From positions 1,974,164 through 2,038,163 of the forward strand of contig NZ_CP063356.1 in NCBI RefSeq assembly GCF_001866075.3: a stretch of DNA of 64,000 nt. The letters run 5' to 3'. A program made the position numbers and the translations under genes. The notes beneath the pieces are model-generated. The model was not told the origin of the DNA. It saw only the letters and a list, made by a program, of their open reading frames with translations, and did not search any database. This DNA is from Anaerobacillus isosaccharinicus. Its GTDB lineage: Bacteria > Bacillota > Bacilli > Bacillales > Anaerobacillaceae. The first letter of the stretch is position 1. Every line of letters begins with the position of its first letter. Below, one piece after another: positions 51,499-61,444 of the stretch.

Positions 51499-51759
51499 CT
51501 CACGAAGGCGATATTGAGACTTTTTCAGCAGTCTCGTGGAAATCCGCCTGTTTTTTTATTATGGACAAAAGTAAAGTTATAATTAAAGGTGATTATATAG
51601 TATGTATTAATAGAATTTACGTTAATTGAATATAAAAATTATTTTTAAAAATAAGACTAAATAGTACAAAAGTTTAGTATAATTACGTAGAATGGATACT
51701 AAGTAAATAATTATGTGTATTAATCTTTAGTAAAAGGGTTTTTAGTGGAGGGAAGACTT

Positions 51760-53982
51760 TTGAAAAAGATCGTAAAAGAATATGAACCCCTACTCGTTAA
51801 CTGCTGTGATACGGAAGAGAAAATTCAAGTTTTAAACAATCTTTCTGAAGAACTAGAACGTAGAAAACCCCTTCATTCCCTTGCATTATCTGAGGAAGCA
51901 TTCGAAATGGCAACGCATGATGGGAATGAAAAGGCTGTGGTCAAAAGTCTTCTCCATATAGGTAGGAGCTTGTGGTTAACAGGTGAACTGGAGAAGGCGT
52001 TAGAAAAGCTTATTGATGGACTGACAAGGGTTAGGAGAATAAATGAGCTTGAATATGAGGTAGAATTTTTAAATGCATTAGGGAACGTAAACGTGTATTT
52101 AAAAATTTATGATCGCGCTCTTGAATACTATGGACAGGCATTAAATTTAGCCACAGCGATTAAATACGATAAATTAATTGCAGGGCTTTTAAATAATATT
52201 GGTGAAATTCACTATCGTCTTCATGATTATTAAATATCCTTAAAGTACTACGAAGATAGTCTTAGTAAGTTTGAAAGACAGAAGGATAAAGCATCAATAA
52301 CTGTTCCTCTAATTAATTTAGGGGCTGTTTATTTGGCATTAGAAAACTACGAAGAAGCTGATAAATATCTACGTAGGAGTCTTCAAATTAGCGAAGAAGA
52401 AAAAGACGGTTTAAGAGAAGTGGGCTGTCTTCATTTTTTAGGTAGACTAGCTTATAAAAAAGGAAATATAAAAGAAGCGACCGATTTCTTTGAACAATGC
52501 TTACAAGTTAATCATGAAGTTGGTGATGTTTTTTTAGAAGTTGAGCTCTATATTGATTATTATTATTTAGCAAGAGACTCACAGGAGTTAGAAAAAGGGA
52601 TCTCTTACTTGTATAAAAGTTTGGAATTAGCTGAGAGAATTAAGGAGAAAGACTATCTTATTCAAATTTCTTCTTTATTAGCAAGTAGCTATGAGATTTT
52701 GGGAGATGTCGAAAAGACTATTTATTACTATAAAAAGTATCATGATCAAACAAAGGAAGTTACTAGTCTTGAACAGGAAAGCAAGCTTAGAGGTATTGCA
52801 ATCCAATTAAAGGCAGAAGAATCGCAACGTAAAAACAAAGCGTTTGAAATTTTAACACAAGAATTAGAGCAAAAGACACAAGAATTGTCCCGATCATATT
52901 CACAAATAAAAATTATTAGTGAAATTGGTCAAAGTATCACCTCAACACTAAATGTAAATAAAGTATTTAGACGGATTTATGAAAGCATCAACAGCTTAAT
53001 GGATGCCACCGTATTAGGGATTGGGATTTATAATAAACAAAAAGATGCAATAGAATATAAGCTCTACATTGAGGAAGGCGAAAACGCCCCTGTTTTTGAT
53101 ATTCCGCTTAGCAGTAAGTCAAGTTGGGCCGTTTGGTGTTTTAAGAACAAAAAAGAAATTATGATCAATGATACAGAGGAAGAATACTTAAATTATTTAG
53201 AATCGATGACAAGCACTTTTGGAACGTTAAGGCCTTCGATTATTTTTTGTCCACTAATTTTAGAAGAGGAAATTATTGGGGTTGTAACGGTACAAAGTAA
53301 AGAAAAAAATGCTTATGATCAGCATGCTTTAGAATCAATAAGAGCCCTTGTTTCATATATAGTAATTGCTATAAATAATGCTGAAACATCAGAAAAACTT
53401 GCTGAAGAGATTGCGATTAGAAAGCAATCACAGGTAGAACTAGTAGAATTAAATAATAAACTTGTTAAAATTTCGGAATTAGATGGCTTAACTGAAATAC
53501 CAAATCGTAGAAGGTTTGATCAGCTATTTTATGAAGAATGGGAAAGGGCGAAAAGAGATCAATTGCCCCTATCGATTATCCTTGTCGATGTAGATCAGTT
53601 TAAAGAGTATAATGACCATTACGGTCATCAAGAGGGAGACCGAGTACTTTGTGATGTAGCTAAAGCGCTTCAAAATGTACCAAAACGAGGAACCGATTTT
53701 GTTGCCAGGTACGGTGGTGATGAATTTGTAGCAATTCTCCCAAATACAGATGAACATGGCGCAATTATGGTGGCAGAAAAAATGATTAGCAATATTGTAG
53801 CTTTACAAATAAATCATCAGTATTCAAAAGTTACTAACCATATCACTTTGACCATTGGAGCAGCGACTATTACACCACAGGTGGAAATGGACCGAGAAGG
53901 CTTGATTCGGATGGCGGATAAAGCACTATATCAGGCAAAGGATAAAGGTCGTAACCGAGTAGAACTTTACCATGAACAATAA
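51760..53982 (+). pseudogene. TPR-GAF-GGDEF diguanylate cyclase interrupted by one in-frame stop
   Basis: A single frame runs from TTG 51760 (after GTGGAGGGAAG) to 53982, broken only by TAA at 52231-52233. Before it: 157 residues of helical TPR repeats. After it: continuing TPR motifs (ISLKYYEDSLSKFERQ..., LINLGAVYLALENYEEADKYL), GAF (about ITSTLNVNKVFRRIYESINSL), then GGDEF: LDGLTEIPNRRRFDQLF, IILVDVDQFKEYNDHYGHQEGD, RYGGDEFVAIL, with I-site RGTD five residues before GGDEF. The cyclase half is intact, and an internal start at about 52333 could still make it. Full-length protein would be about 740 residues. Confidence 0.85.
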
Positions 53983-54064
53983 AGGTTATATGTTAGTGGG
54001 TCTATCAGAATAGTAACCCATCGTAAATCATTAGCTGATTGTTTAGACAGTCAGAAGATCGTAA

Positions 54065-54101
54065 AAAATAAGGCGAGGGCTTAGCCCGTCGCCTTATTTT
54101 T
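54065..54101. terminator. Convergent terminator between GGDEF gene and SASP gene
   Basis: AATAAGGCGAGGGC pairs with GCCCGTCGCCTTATT (one mismatch) and T-runs follow on both strands. Confidence 0.9.
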
Positions 54102-54163
54102 ATAGCCAGAGGAATGGATAGCTTAGTTTCTTCCCTCTAATTGTGGAGGTAGGTAGAAATTAA

Positions 54164-54358
54164 TTAACGTCCTAATTGTTGCTCAGCCATTTGTACAAGG
54201 CGCTTTGTAATTTCTCCACCAACAGAACCATTTGCACGAGCAGTCGCATCTGGTCCAAGTTGAACACCGAACTCCTGTGCAATCTCATACTTCATTTGGT
54301 CTAGTGCTTGCTGTACTCCTGGAACAACAAGTTGATTGTTATTAGAGTTGTTTTGCAT
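54164..54358 (-). CDS. Alpha/beta-type small acid-soluble spore protein
   Basis: 64 residues on the minus strand, after [60 protein letters not shown] carries both conserved SASP blocks. The GPR cleavage site is E25-I26 in KYEIAQEF. These proteins coat spore DNA in A-form, protect from UV, and serve as an amino acid store in germination. A sigma-G-like promoter is upstream. Paralogue number not known from this window. Confidence 0.94.
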   Translation of the reverse strand: MQNNSNNNQLVVPGVQQALDQMKYEIAQEFGVQLGPDATARANGSVGGEITKRLVQMAEQQLGR

Positions 54359-54390
54359 GTCGCTTGACCTCCTTTCGTATGTTCTGAGCT

Positions 54391-54419
54391 TAGATTGTGT
54401 AGTTTGTCAGTTTCTATGC
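54391..54419 (-). promoter_or_regulatory. Sigma-G promoter of the SASP gene
   Basis: On the minus strand GCATA (plus 54415-54419), a 17-base spacer, and CAATCTA (plus 54391-54397) fit the sigma-G pattern GMATR-N17/18-CATNNTA. The rest of the 314-base gap up to the next gene is AT-rich with a TTAATAAAATTTAATTTTATTAA palindrome near 54440. Confidence 0.6.
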
Positions 54420-54672
54420 ATTTGTAAATTAATAAAATTTAATTTTATTAATTTACATCACCGAAAACACCTATTGGACTAGGGGTTAAATATGTATCTA
54501 GACGAAAATAATGTAGTAGTGTTATTGTTGTTATTAAGATTAATTTATAAAGTTAATTTTTTGAATATTTAGTTACTTGGTAGTTGGTGAAGGTCAAGTA
54601 GCCAAGTGTTTTAATTCTAGTTTTAATTTAATAATAAAGAAAAAAGAAAATTATTGCTTTAGAGGTGTTGAG

Positions 54673-55662
54673 ATGGGACAAATTGTTGAAATTGCATATG
54701 CAAACTTATTATCGCCAATGATCTTATTTTTTCTAATGGGGATTGTTGCAGTATTAGTTAACTCAGACTTAAAAGTACCAACTGCTTTTTATACCGGTTA
54801 CACAATGATTATTCTCTTTACAATTGGGATTAAAGGTGGGGTAGAGCTTAGAAATGTTTCTTTTTTAGAAATGTTACCAACAATTGTTGCTGCATTAATA
54901 TTAAGTGTTGGAATGCTCTTTATATCCTATCTCATTGTTGCGAAGATTTTTCGGTTTTCAATCATTGATTCATGGGCTATTGCTGCTCATTATGGATCAG
55001 TTAGTGCCGTTACATTTATTGCTGGATTAGCATTTTTAGAAAAAATTGGTGTGTTTTATGAAGCGTATATGTCCGCCATTCTAGTCGTTATGGAAGGACC
55101 GGCAATCATATTAGCGATTATTTTTTATAAAATGTATGCTCAAAAGCATGGTGGAGACGTAAGTAATCCTAATTCAAGCTTAAAACATGTTATAAAAGAA
55201 GCTTTTTTTGGAAAGAGTATATTTCTTCTATTAGGTGGTATTTTCATTGGTTTTGTGGCTCATGCAGATGGATTAACTAAAATCAAACCGTTATTTGGAG
55301 ATTTGTTCTACGGTTTACTATGTATCTTCTTATTACATATGGGGATGATTGCAACTCAGAGTATTAAAAAAATTGAGAAGTTAAAGATAACATCGTTTAT
55401 GTTTGCATTTATTTTACCGGTGATTGGTGGAACAATTGGAATTTTTATTGGAAGTGTAATTGGTCTATCGATGGGTGGGGCATTTATTCTAGCTATATTA
55501 ACAGGAAGCGCATCTTATATTGCGGCACCAGCTGCTGTTGAACAGGCTATTCCAAAAGCGAATTCAGGCATTTATCTTGGTTCAGCACTTGGTCTAACAC
55601 TCTCGTTTAATTTAGTGTTTGGGATCCCCTATTTTTATTGGGTAGCGACACTCTTCTACTAA
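54673..55662 (+). CDS. Sodium-dependent bicarbonate permease (SbtA family)
   Basis: 329 residues from ATG 54673 behind AGAGGTG. About ten spans in two inverted halves: ANLLSPMILFFLMGIVAVLVNSDL and VPTAFYTGYTMIILFTIGIKGG, then AAHYGSVSAVTFIAGLAFLEKIGV, a short polar loop (KMYAQKHGGDVSN), and LLCIFLLHMGMIATQ, GSASYIAAPAAVEQAIPKANSGIYLGSALGLTLSFN. These are SbtA signatures, a high-affinity Na+/HCO3- symporter family from cyanobacteria also found in alkaliphilic bacilli. Substrate by family only. Confidence 0.85.
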   Translation: MGQIVEIAYANLLSPMILFFLMGIVAVLVNSDLKVPTAFYTGYTMIILFTIGIKGGVELRNVSFLEMLPTIVAALILSVGMLFISYLIVAKIFRFSIIDSWAIAAHYGSVSAVTFIAGLAFLEKIGVFYEAYMSAILVVMEGPAIILAIIFYKMYAQKHGGDVSNPNSSLKHVIKEAFFGKSIFLLLGGIFIGFVAHADGLTKIKPLFGDLFYGLLCIFLLHMGMIATQSIKKIEKLKITSFMFAFILPVIGGTIGIFIGSVIGLSMGGAFILAILTGSASYIAAPAAVEQAIPKANSGIYLGSALGLTLSFNLVFGIPYFYWVATLFY

Positions 55663-55719
55663 ATAGAAATATTACTTCCGTCTCAAAGTGGATAAACTTT
55701 TCGAAAGGTTGGAAAAATA

Positions 55720-55941
55720 ATGGCAGAGATAAAGTTCGATATCGAAGAAACATTCGGTGAAATATCAGAAAGTGCAAAAGGGTGGAAAAAAGAGTTAAAT
55801 TTAATTAGTTGGAATGGTCGTCCAGCAAAATTTGATTTACGTGAATGGGATCCAAATCATCAAAAGATGGGAAAAGGCATAACATTGTCCAAAGAAGAAT
55901 TGAAAGCTTTAAAAGTGTTATTAAATAATATGGAATTATAG
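55720..55941 (+). CDS. ydbC: YdbC-like PC4/p15-family DNA-binding protein
   Basis: 73 residues. IEETFGEISESAKGWKKELNLISWNGRPAKFDLREWDPNHQKMGKGITLSKEELKALK matches the YdbC family, which forms a PC4-like homodimer binding single-stranded DNA and RNA. Its exact role in Bacillus is not established. Followed by a strong terminator. Confidence 0.88.
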   Translation: MAEIKFDIEETFGEISESAKGWKKELNLISWNGRPAKFDLREWDPNHQKMGKGITLSKEELKALKVLLNNMEL

Positions 55942-55949
55942 TGAATATC

Positions 55950-55989
55950 GACTGGGTATGAGTTTTAACTTATACCTAGTCTTTTTTTG
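55950..55989 (+). terminator. Terminator after ydbC
   Basis: GACTGGGTATGAG pairs with TTATACCTAGTC, then TTTTTTT. Confidence 0.88.
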
Positions 55990-56105
55990 TAGTTAAATCA
56001 GAGTGCGGACGCTTTCTTCTTAAAAGGGTTAAAATTACCAGTCAACTTATGAGCTATGCTAAAATAAATATAAAATATGGAATTTTGAAAAAATTAGTAT
56101 AAAGG

Positions 56106-57690
56106 GTGATGTTGGTGCTGAAAAAGTATCCATTAATAAAAACTAAATTTATACCACCTCTTATAAAAAATACAAATCTTTACCGTCCGATGTTAATCAA
56201 GAAAATGAGAAATATTTTAGACGTACCAATAACCTTAATTCACTCTGGTCCAGGGTACGGGAAAAGTTCATCAATTGCCTCTTATCTAGAATACCAGCAG
56301 GGGAAATTTTGTTGGTATACACTATCTAAACAAGAGGATAACTTTGTTCCTTTTCTTGTACATATGATTTACGCCGTCCAGGCAACCTCCCCTTCCTTTT
56401 GCGAAAGATTACTAGAGTTTGTGTTAAATGAGGATGTTGACAGTTTAGAAGGCGAAGTGGAATTGCTTTGTTCAGAATTTATAAATGAATTAGTCGCAAT
56501 GAAAGAGGAAATTATTATTGTTCTAGATGACATTCATTATTTAGAAGCATCGAAAACGAGTATAAACTGGTTAAGTTTAGTCATCCAATATCTTCCGAAA
56601 AATGTACACCTTGTGTTATGCGGTAGAATACGCCCAACATGGGACGTACTGACAAGGTTATTGGTCCATGGTGAGTTACTAGAAATAACTGAAGCAGACT
56701 TGGCTTTTTCGAAAGAGGAAATTGAAGTTCTTTTTGCCGACTTCTATAACTTAGAGTTAATTGAATCGCAAGTCGATTATGTTTGCGAGTTAACAGAAGG
56801 TTGGATTATTGCAATCCAAATGATCTGGCAGCAGTTTAAAATTACAGGCGATCTAGAAGTGAAAGAGCATTTAAATATTAGATCACTTGAAGAACTTTTT
56901 CGTTATTTGGCAATGGAGGTATTTTCAAAGCAGCCTGATGAGATGCGTCAGTTTCTACTAGCAACATGTATATTCGGAGAGTTTAATATTCCGTTCTGTA
57001 ACGCAATTCTTAATCGTAAAGACTCACAACAGATGGTAGCAAATCTACTTTCACAAAATTTATTTATTATTCCTATAGGTACAGAACAATATCGTTATCA
57101 CCCTTTGTTCAAGGACTTTTTAATTAAACAATTACGTTACGATGAAGCCCTTTTTTATGAAAATCAAGATCGTGCTGCAAACTTTTTTTTGGAAAATGAA
57201 AATTATGAACGGGCAATCTACCATTATCAGAAAATTGAAGAAAGTAAAAAAGTTGGTGCAATTTTAGATCGGTATGGTCAAATTCTTTTGCAGCAAGGAA
57301 AGATAGAGGCTGTATCTAAAATGTTTGATCGATTGTCAGTAAATGTGAAATTGGAATATATCAGGCTATGGTTTATTGAAGGAGAAATAAACCGATATTT
57401 TTGCCATTATGAGAAAGCGCTTTCTTGTTATCGCCAGCTTGAAGAACTAGCGGAATTAAAGCAAGATTTCATAGCAGGGAGTTTGGCACAGGAAGGTAAA
57501 GCAAAGATTTATTTAGATACTATTCAACCAGCAAAAGCGGATAGTCATTTAAGTCAGGCAATTAAATAGACTCTCGGAATAAATGATGAGTTTATCGAAG
57601 ATTTGTAAAAAATTTACTGGGAATTTCATTAACAGGACAGCAAAGTGATGTGTTTTCATAGTGTTTTCAAAAAAGTGTATACCAAATAAG
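56106..57690 (+). pseudogene. MalT-like ATPase regulator, N-terminal fragment
   Basis: The open part (56106-57569, 487 residues) has a Walker A (GPGYGKSSSIASYL, about residue 48), Walker B (EIIIVLDDIHYLEASK, about 137), and winged-helix/TPR start (FRYLAMEVFSKQPDEMRQFLLATCIFGEF, AIYHYQKIEESKKV). This is the signal-transduction ATPase half of LuxR/MalT- or BTAD-type regulators. After the stop at 57569 the same frame keeps reading TPR-like sequence (LGINDEFIEDL, KIYWEFH) through further stops until about 57690. It carries no DNA-binding domain of its own. The start is ambiguous among GTG, ATG and TTG codons within ten bases of AAAGGGTG. Confidence 0.8.
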
Positions 57691-57717
57691 CCTACGGCTG
57701 CTATTTTTTAAAAATGA

Positions 57718-59217
57718 CTAGGCGCTCTTAGAAAAGATGATTTCTTGGATGTTCAAAGTCTCTTTCTGACTACTGTACCAAGCATCTATGTGTTGACACA
57801 TCATGATTGAATATAAGCGGACATACCACATTTTTGTAGAGCGATGACGCCCAGATTCTAAGTGATAGTCGACTTTTTCTCTTTTGTTCGAACGTTCAAC
57901 TGAAGTTCTTCGTTTATAAATCAGTTTCCACTTTTCAGAAGACCTCGGTGTTTTAGTGAACAGACGAAGATTATCTTGCTTAAACGTATGAAATGTCCGG
58001 CCATACTTCGCTTTAGAACACGGAGTGGAACATGTATTTTTTGTTCCGCAAGCTAGTGGACAACGCCACTTTTGGCGGTTTTGAGATTTGTCAAACCCAT
58101 TGGGTTTCATTTCCATTCCAATTGGACAAATAGGAACGCCTAGGGGAGAAATCTGAATATCACTTTGCGTACTGAAGTTTTTCTTTGTTCGAACATTAAG
58201 ATCAATAAATGGTTCCACATTATGATGGTCCAGTAATTCGTAAATCGGTTCTGCATCATGTGCGGCATCGAGAAGGATTTTATCAATTGTGCCCAAGGTG
58301 TACCGTTGCGAAAATTCAATTGAACCAACCACTAGGCTGACTGAATCATGCCGGGAAGCAGGATGCAGCCGTGGATATAGCGGCAAGTCGTATTGGCTAT
58401 CGCTAGTGGATATCATGTAGAGATGATATCCGTTGAAGTACCTCTCCCTTGAACTATCCCAACCTGAGTCGATGTCAGGTTGAGAATATCGACGAGGATG
58501 AGTACAATTCGTTAGTCCTTGGGCACTACAATCACAAATAGGTTTGCTCCTTGGGTATCTCGCTGTTTCCACGGGTGTCCCATCTCCAACAACACCAAGG
58601 GAATGGGGATCCCCAAGCAAACCCAATCTCGCTGAAACTTCAAGAAATTGAGATTGAAAAAACGCGTATAATTGATCTCCCGGCAATTGTTTTTGTTTTG
58701 AGCCATTGCGTAAATGACGATCCACTAATTTTCTAATAATACCAGGGTTTCTAGGAGTTGCTTTTTCACCCTTTTTCGGTTTTTTCTTCTTCTTCTTTTT
58801 TCGTTTGAGCTTAATAAAAGGTTTTACATTAGCCTTCTCAAAACCTGATAGCCGTCTGAAGAAGTCATAAAAAGTACCGACACCTGGAACATCCCCAGGT
58901 TCAAAGCCGCTAAGGATCGTGTAAAGAGGAACACGATGGAGTTGGTTCACCCATTCTGTAATACTCAGGGTCGGACTTGTCAATAAACACAAAAGATAAG
59001 AGCGAAGCATGGAAGCAGGATCACGTGGCTCAGGACCTTTAACTGAATATGAATCATGAAGCCACGTAGTGGTAAACGAAAGATCCGTGATCCATAACTT
59101 CGAGATAATAGTCCAATCTTTTTGTACGAGAGTCAGTATACCGCCTGAGTAATGAGTATTTAATTGGTCTAAAACGAAGTTTTGATATGAGATATGTGGT
59201 ATTAGCGCAGGTTTCAT
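57718..59217 (-). CDS. DDE transposase splitting the regulator locus
   Basis: 499 residues on the minus strand. DDE candidates: D in GVVGDGTPVETARYPRS, D in KILLDAAHDAEPIYELL, E in RTSVERSNKREKVDYHLE. A Lys tract (KLKRKKKKKKKPKKGEK) and several Cys pairs (CDCSAQGLTNC, CPLACGTKNTC) are typical of an IS4/IS5-like ISNCY transposase in Bacillaceae. The ORF appears intact. The insertion lies between two halves of a regulator. I could not define the inverted ends or target duplication. Confidence 0.85.
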   Translation of the reverse strand: MKPALIPHISYQNFVLDQLNTHYSGGILTLVQKDWTIISKLWITDLSFTTTWLHDSYSVKGPEPRDPASMLRSYLLCLLTSPTLSITEWVNQLHRVPLYTILSGFEPGDVPGVGTFYDFFRRLSGFEKANVKPFIKLKRKKKKKKKPKKGEKATPRNPGIIRKLVDRHLRNGSKQKQLPGDQLYAFFQSQFLEVSARLGLLGDPHSLGVVGDGTPVETARYPRSKPICDCSAQGLTNCTHPRRYSQPDIDSGWDSSRERYFNGYHLYMISTSDSQYDLPLYPRLHPASRHDSVSLVVGSIEFSQRYTLGTIDKILLDAAHDAEPIYELLDHHNVEPFIDLNVRTKKNFSTQSDIQISPLGVPICPIGMEMKPNGFDKSQNRQKWRCPLACGTKNTCSTPCSKAKYGRTFHTFKQDNLRLFTKTPRSSEKWKLIYKRRTSVERSNKREKVDYHLESGRHRSTKMWYVRLYSIMMCQHIDAWYSSQKETLNIQEIIFSKSA

Positions 59218-59341
59218 TTAAATCCCCCATTTCACCGTATTGTTAGGAAGTCAATTCCTCCTCGGCGATTATTGGGGTTCCACTAAAAAGTCAAGTGTTT
59301 TTTTAGTTTTTTTATGATATTTTTCAACAATTAATTTCCAA

Positions 59342-61243
59342 TTGAAGAAGAAAACTAAAGTAAAAATCCCACCTAGAAATAGGAGGGATACAAATAAATT
59401 GGTTCAAGAAAACCTTGAGCCACAAGGCTCGGCAAATGCCGAGAGTCTATTTAAACTAATGGAGGAAGAACAGGAAAACCCTGAACGACAACTACAACTT
59501 TATAGTTTAATGGCCGAAAACTTGGTTAACCTGGGAAAAATGCAAGAGGCATTACAGTGGCTCATTAAATGTAAGGCAGTAAAAGCAGACTTCACTAAAG
59601 TAGAATTAGAATCTCGTTATCTTCTACGTATAGGCGAACTCCAACAAGCAAAAATGGTCTTAGAAGAAACGAATGAATTTGAAGCTAATGAAAACTATCT
59701 ATCCCAATCCCACCGTGAAACAGACTTAATTCTATCTATTATTTGTTCGTTTATGGGGGAGTTAGATAAGGGGAAGAAGTTGGCAGAACGAGCGATATTA
59801 CGCGGTACATTGAGGAAATCGCCATTTGTTGAAGCGTGTGGTTGGATTCGTATGGGCCATATTGTTCAACTAGACGGAAAATACAATCATGATTTGGCAA
59901 TTCAATGCTATGAAACGGCTCTTGGATTAATGGAAAAAATAAATATGTCAAGAGGGAAGTCCGAAGCTTATATGGGATTAACAGTCCTTTACGGAAGGTT
60001 AGGAAACTACGAAATGGCGCAAAAAATGTCTTTAATGGCATTAGAAGAACCTAATCGAGTGAAGGATCAATGGTTAGCTTCTTTTGTTTACTTGTCTCAT
60101 AGCATTGCTGCTATCTATTGTAAAAAGTTAGAAGAAGCAAAGTTTTTACTAGACGAGGCTTCTAAAGGTTTTGACATGTGTAGTGGAAAGTTTGGACTTA
60201 CAGTTACCCTCTTTTGGCAAGCAAAGCTAGCAATGGATCAGGGCAATTGGCCAGATTTTAAAGTTGGTATAGAGAAATTTCTCCAATTAGTTGAAGAGCA
60301 TGACTATGAATTCTTTTTAACTAAGAAAACACTGTTTGGTCCGAAAGATCTACAACTTATCATCCCAATGCTTATTGAAGCTAGAGAATTAGGTTTAGCT
60401 ACCTCCGCACGTTTTCTTGAAAAACTTGGACTTGAGAACTTATCATTTCATCCTGGTTATTCGATAAAAGTAAAAACTCTCGGTGATTTTCAAGTTTGGC
60501 TAGGCAATGACAAAGTTCATGACAGAAGTTGGAAACGAGAAAAGGCAAAAGAACTATTTCAATTATTAGTTACGAATAAAACGAAAATGTTTCCAAAAGG
60601 AGAGATTTTATCATTACTTTGGAATGATCTAGATGAGGAAGCGGCGCAAAGAGATTTTAAAGTGGCGCTTAATGCCCTAAACAAAGTGATTGAACCAATG
60701 CGGCAAGTTCGAAGTAATCCCTTCTTTATTCAACGAGAAGATTCTTTATATGGCATAAACAAAGAGGCAGTTTTCGAAGTGGATGCAGAAATCTTTGAAA
60801 CAACGATAGAGAAAGGATTAAGAGCACAAGGGGCAAAGGAGGCTATAGAAATTTTAATCGAAGGATTAACTCTTTACGAAGGTGACTACCTACCTAGCAG
60901 GCGTTATGACGATTGGTGTTTAGAAGAACGGGAAAGACTACTCGTTTTGTTTTTACGTGGTGCAGAACGATTATCACAACTATATATCGAAAATGATTTG
61001 TACGATGAGGCTATTTACTGGAGCGAAGCTATCCTTCTCAAAGATGTATGTTGGGAAGAAGCATATCGCATTTTAATGTACGCTTATCATAATAAAAACA
61101 ACAGAACATATGCCCTTCGTATTTATGAAAGATGTTGTAAACAACTTCAAGAGGAGTTGGGAGTAGAACCCGTTGAAGCGACCAAGCAAATGTATAAAAA
61201 AATAAAAGAAAACAGTAAAGTTGAATTGAGCAGTATGTCTTAA
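59342..61243 (+). pseudogene. BTAD-type transcriptional regulator, C-terminal fragment
   Basis: 633 codons from a TTG lacking a ribosome site; an upstream stop at 59315 is in frame. Residues ~40-380 are TPR repeats (LYSLMAENLVNLGKMQEALQWL, AIQCYETALGLMEKI). Then a winged helix (IKVKTLGDFQVWLGNDKVHDRSWKREKAKELFQLLV...FPKGEILSLLWNDLDEEAAQRDFKVALNALNKVI) and a BTAD helical domain ending EELGVEPVEATKQMYKKI. This is the DNA-binding half of AfsR/SARP-like regulators, whose ATPase half lies across the transposase gene. It lies directly upstream of livJ. It may still be translated if a promoter and site came with the insertion. Confidence 0.75.
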
Positions 61244-61281
61244 TGGATGTACTGTTTTCTTTTCCAAACTCAAGATCGGTT

Positions 61282-61315
61282 TTGTAACTAAATTGTAACT
61301 AATCGTTTGTATAGT
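61282..61315 (+). promoter_or_regulatory. TTGTAAC direct-repeat pair A with -10
   Basis: TTGTAAC at 61282 and 61293 (11-base period) and TATAGT at 61310, 17 bases after the second heptamer. SARP/BTAD regulators bind heptamer direct repeats with 11-base spacing overlapping the -35. Confidence 0.65.
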
Positions 61316-61381
61316 TTGAGTAGTAAGAAAAGAAAAACTCAAGGAGGTTGGAATAATAGCATTTGTTATTATTATTTAAAT

Positions 61382-61415
61382 TTGTAACTAATTTGTAACC
61401 TTAATCACTAATAAT
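61382..61415 (+). promoter_or_regulatory. TTGTAAC direct-repeat pair B with -10
   Basis: TTGTAAC at 61382 and 61393 (11-base period) and AATAAT at 61410, again 17 bases after the second heptamer. Exactly 100 bases downstream of pair A, close to the livJ start. Confidence 0.65.
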
Positions 61416-61444
61416 GAAAATAACAAAAAAAAGGGGGATTTAAA

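Larger units (their letters stand above)
49808..51535. mobile_element. IS1182-family insertion sequence with 9-bp target duplication
   Basis: 1728 bases. The outer ends are perfect 13-base inverted repeats (GAGACTGCTGAAA at 49808 and TTTCAGCAGTCTC at 51523). GTGGAAATC flanks both sides (49799-49807 and 51536-51544), a 9-base target duplication. A bidirectional hairpin with T-run lies near each end (49854-49897 and 51473-51498), insulating the transposase from outside transcription. It carries one transposase gene on the minus strand. Confidence 0.92.

Noticed and set aside
57640-59341. Defined ends of the IS between the regulator fragments
   Set aside because: No convincing inverted repeat or target duplication could be found by eye; only the transposase gene is called.
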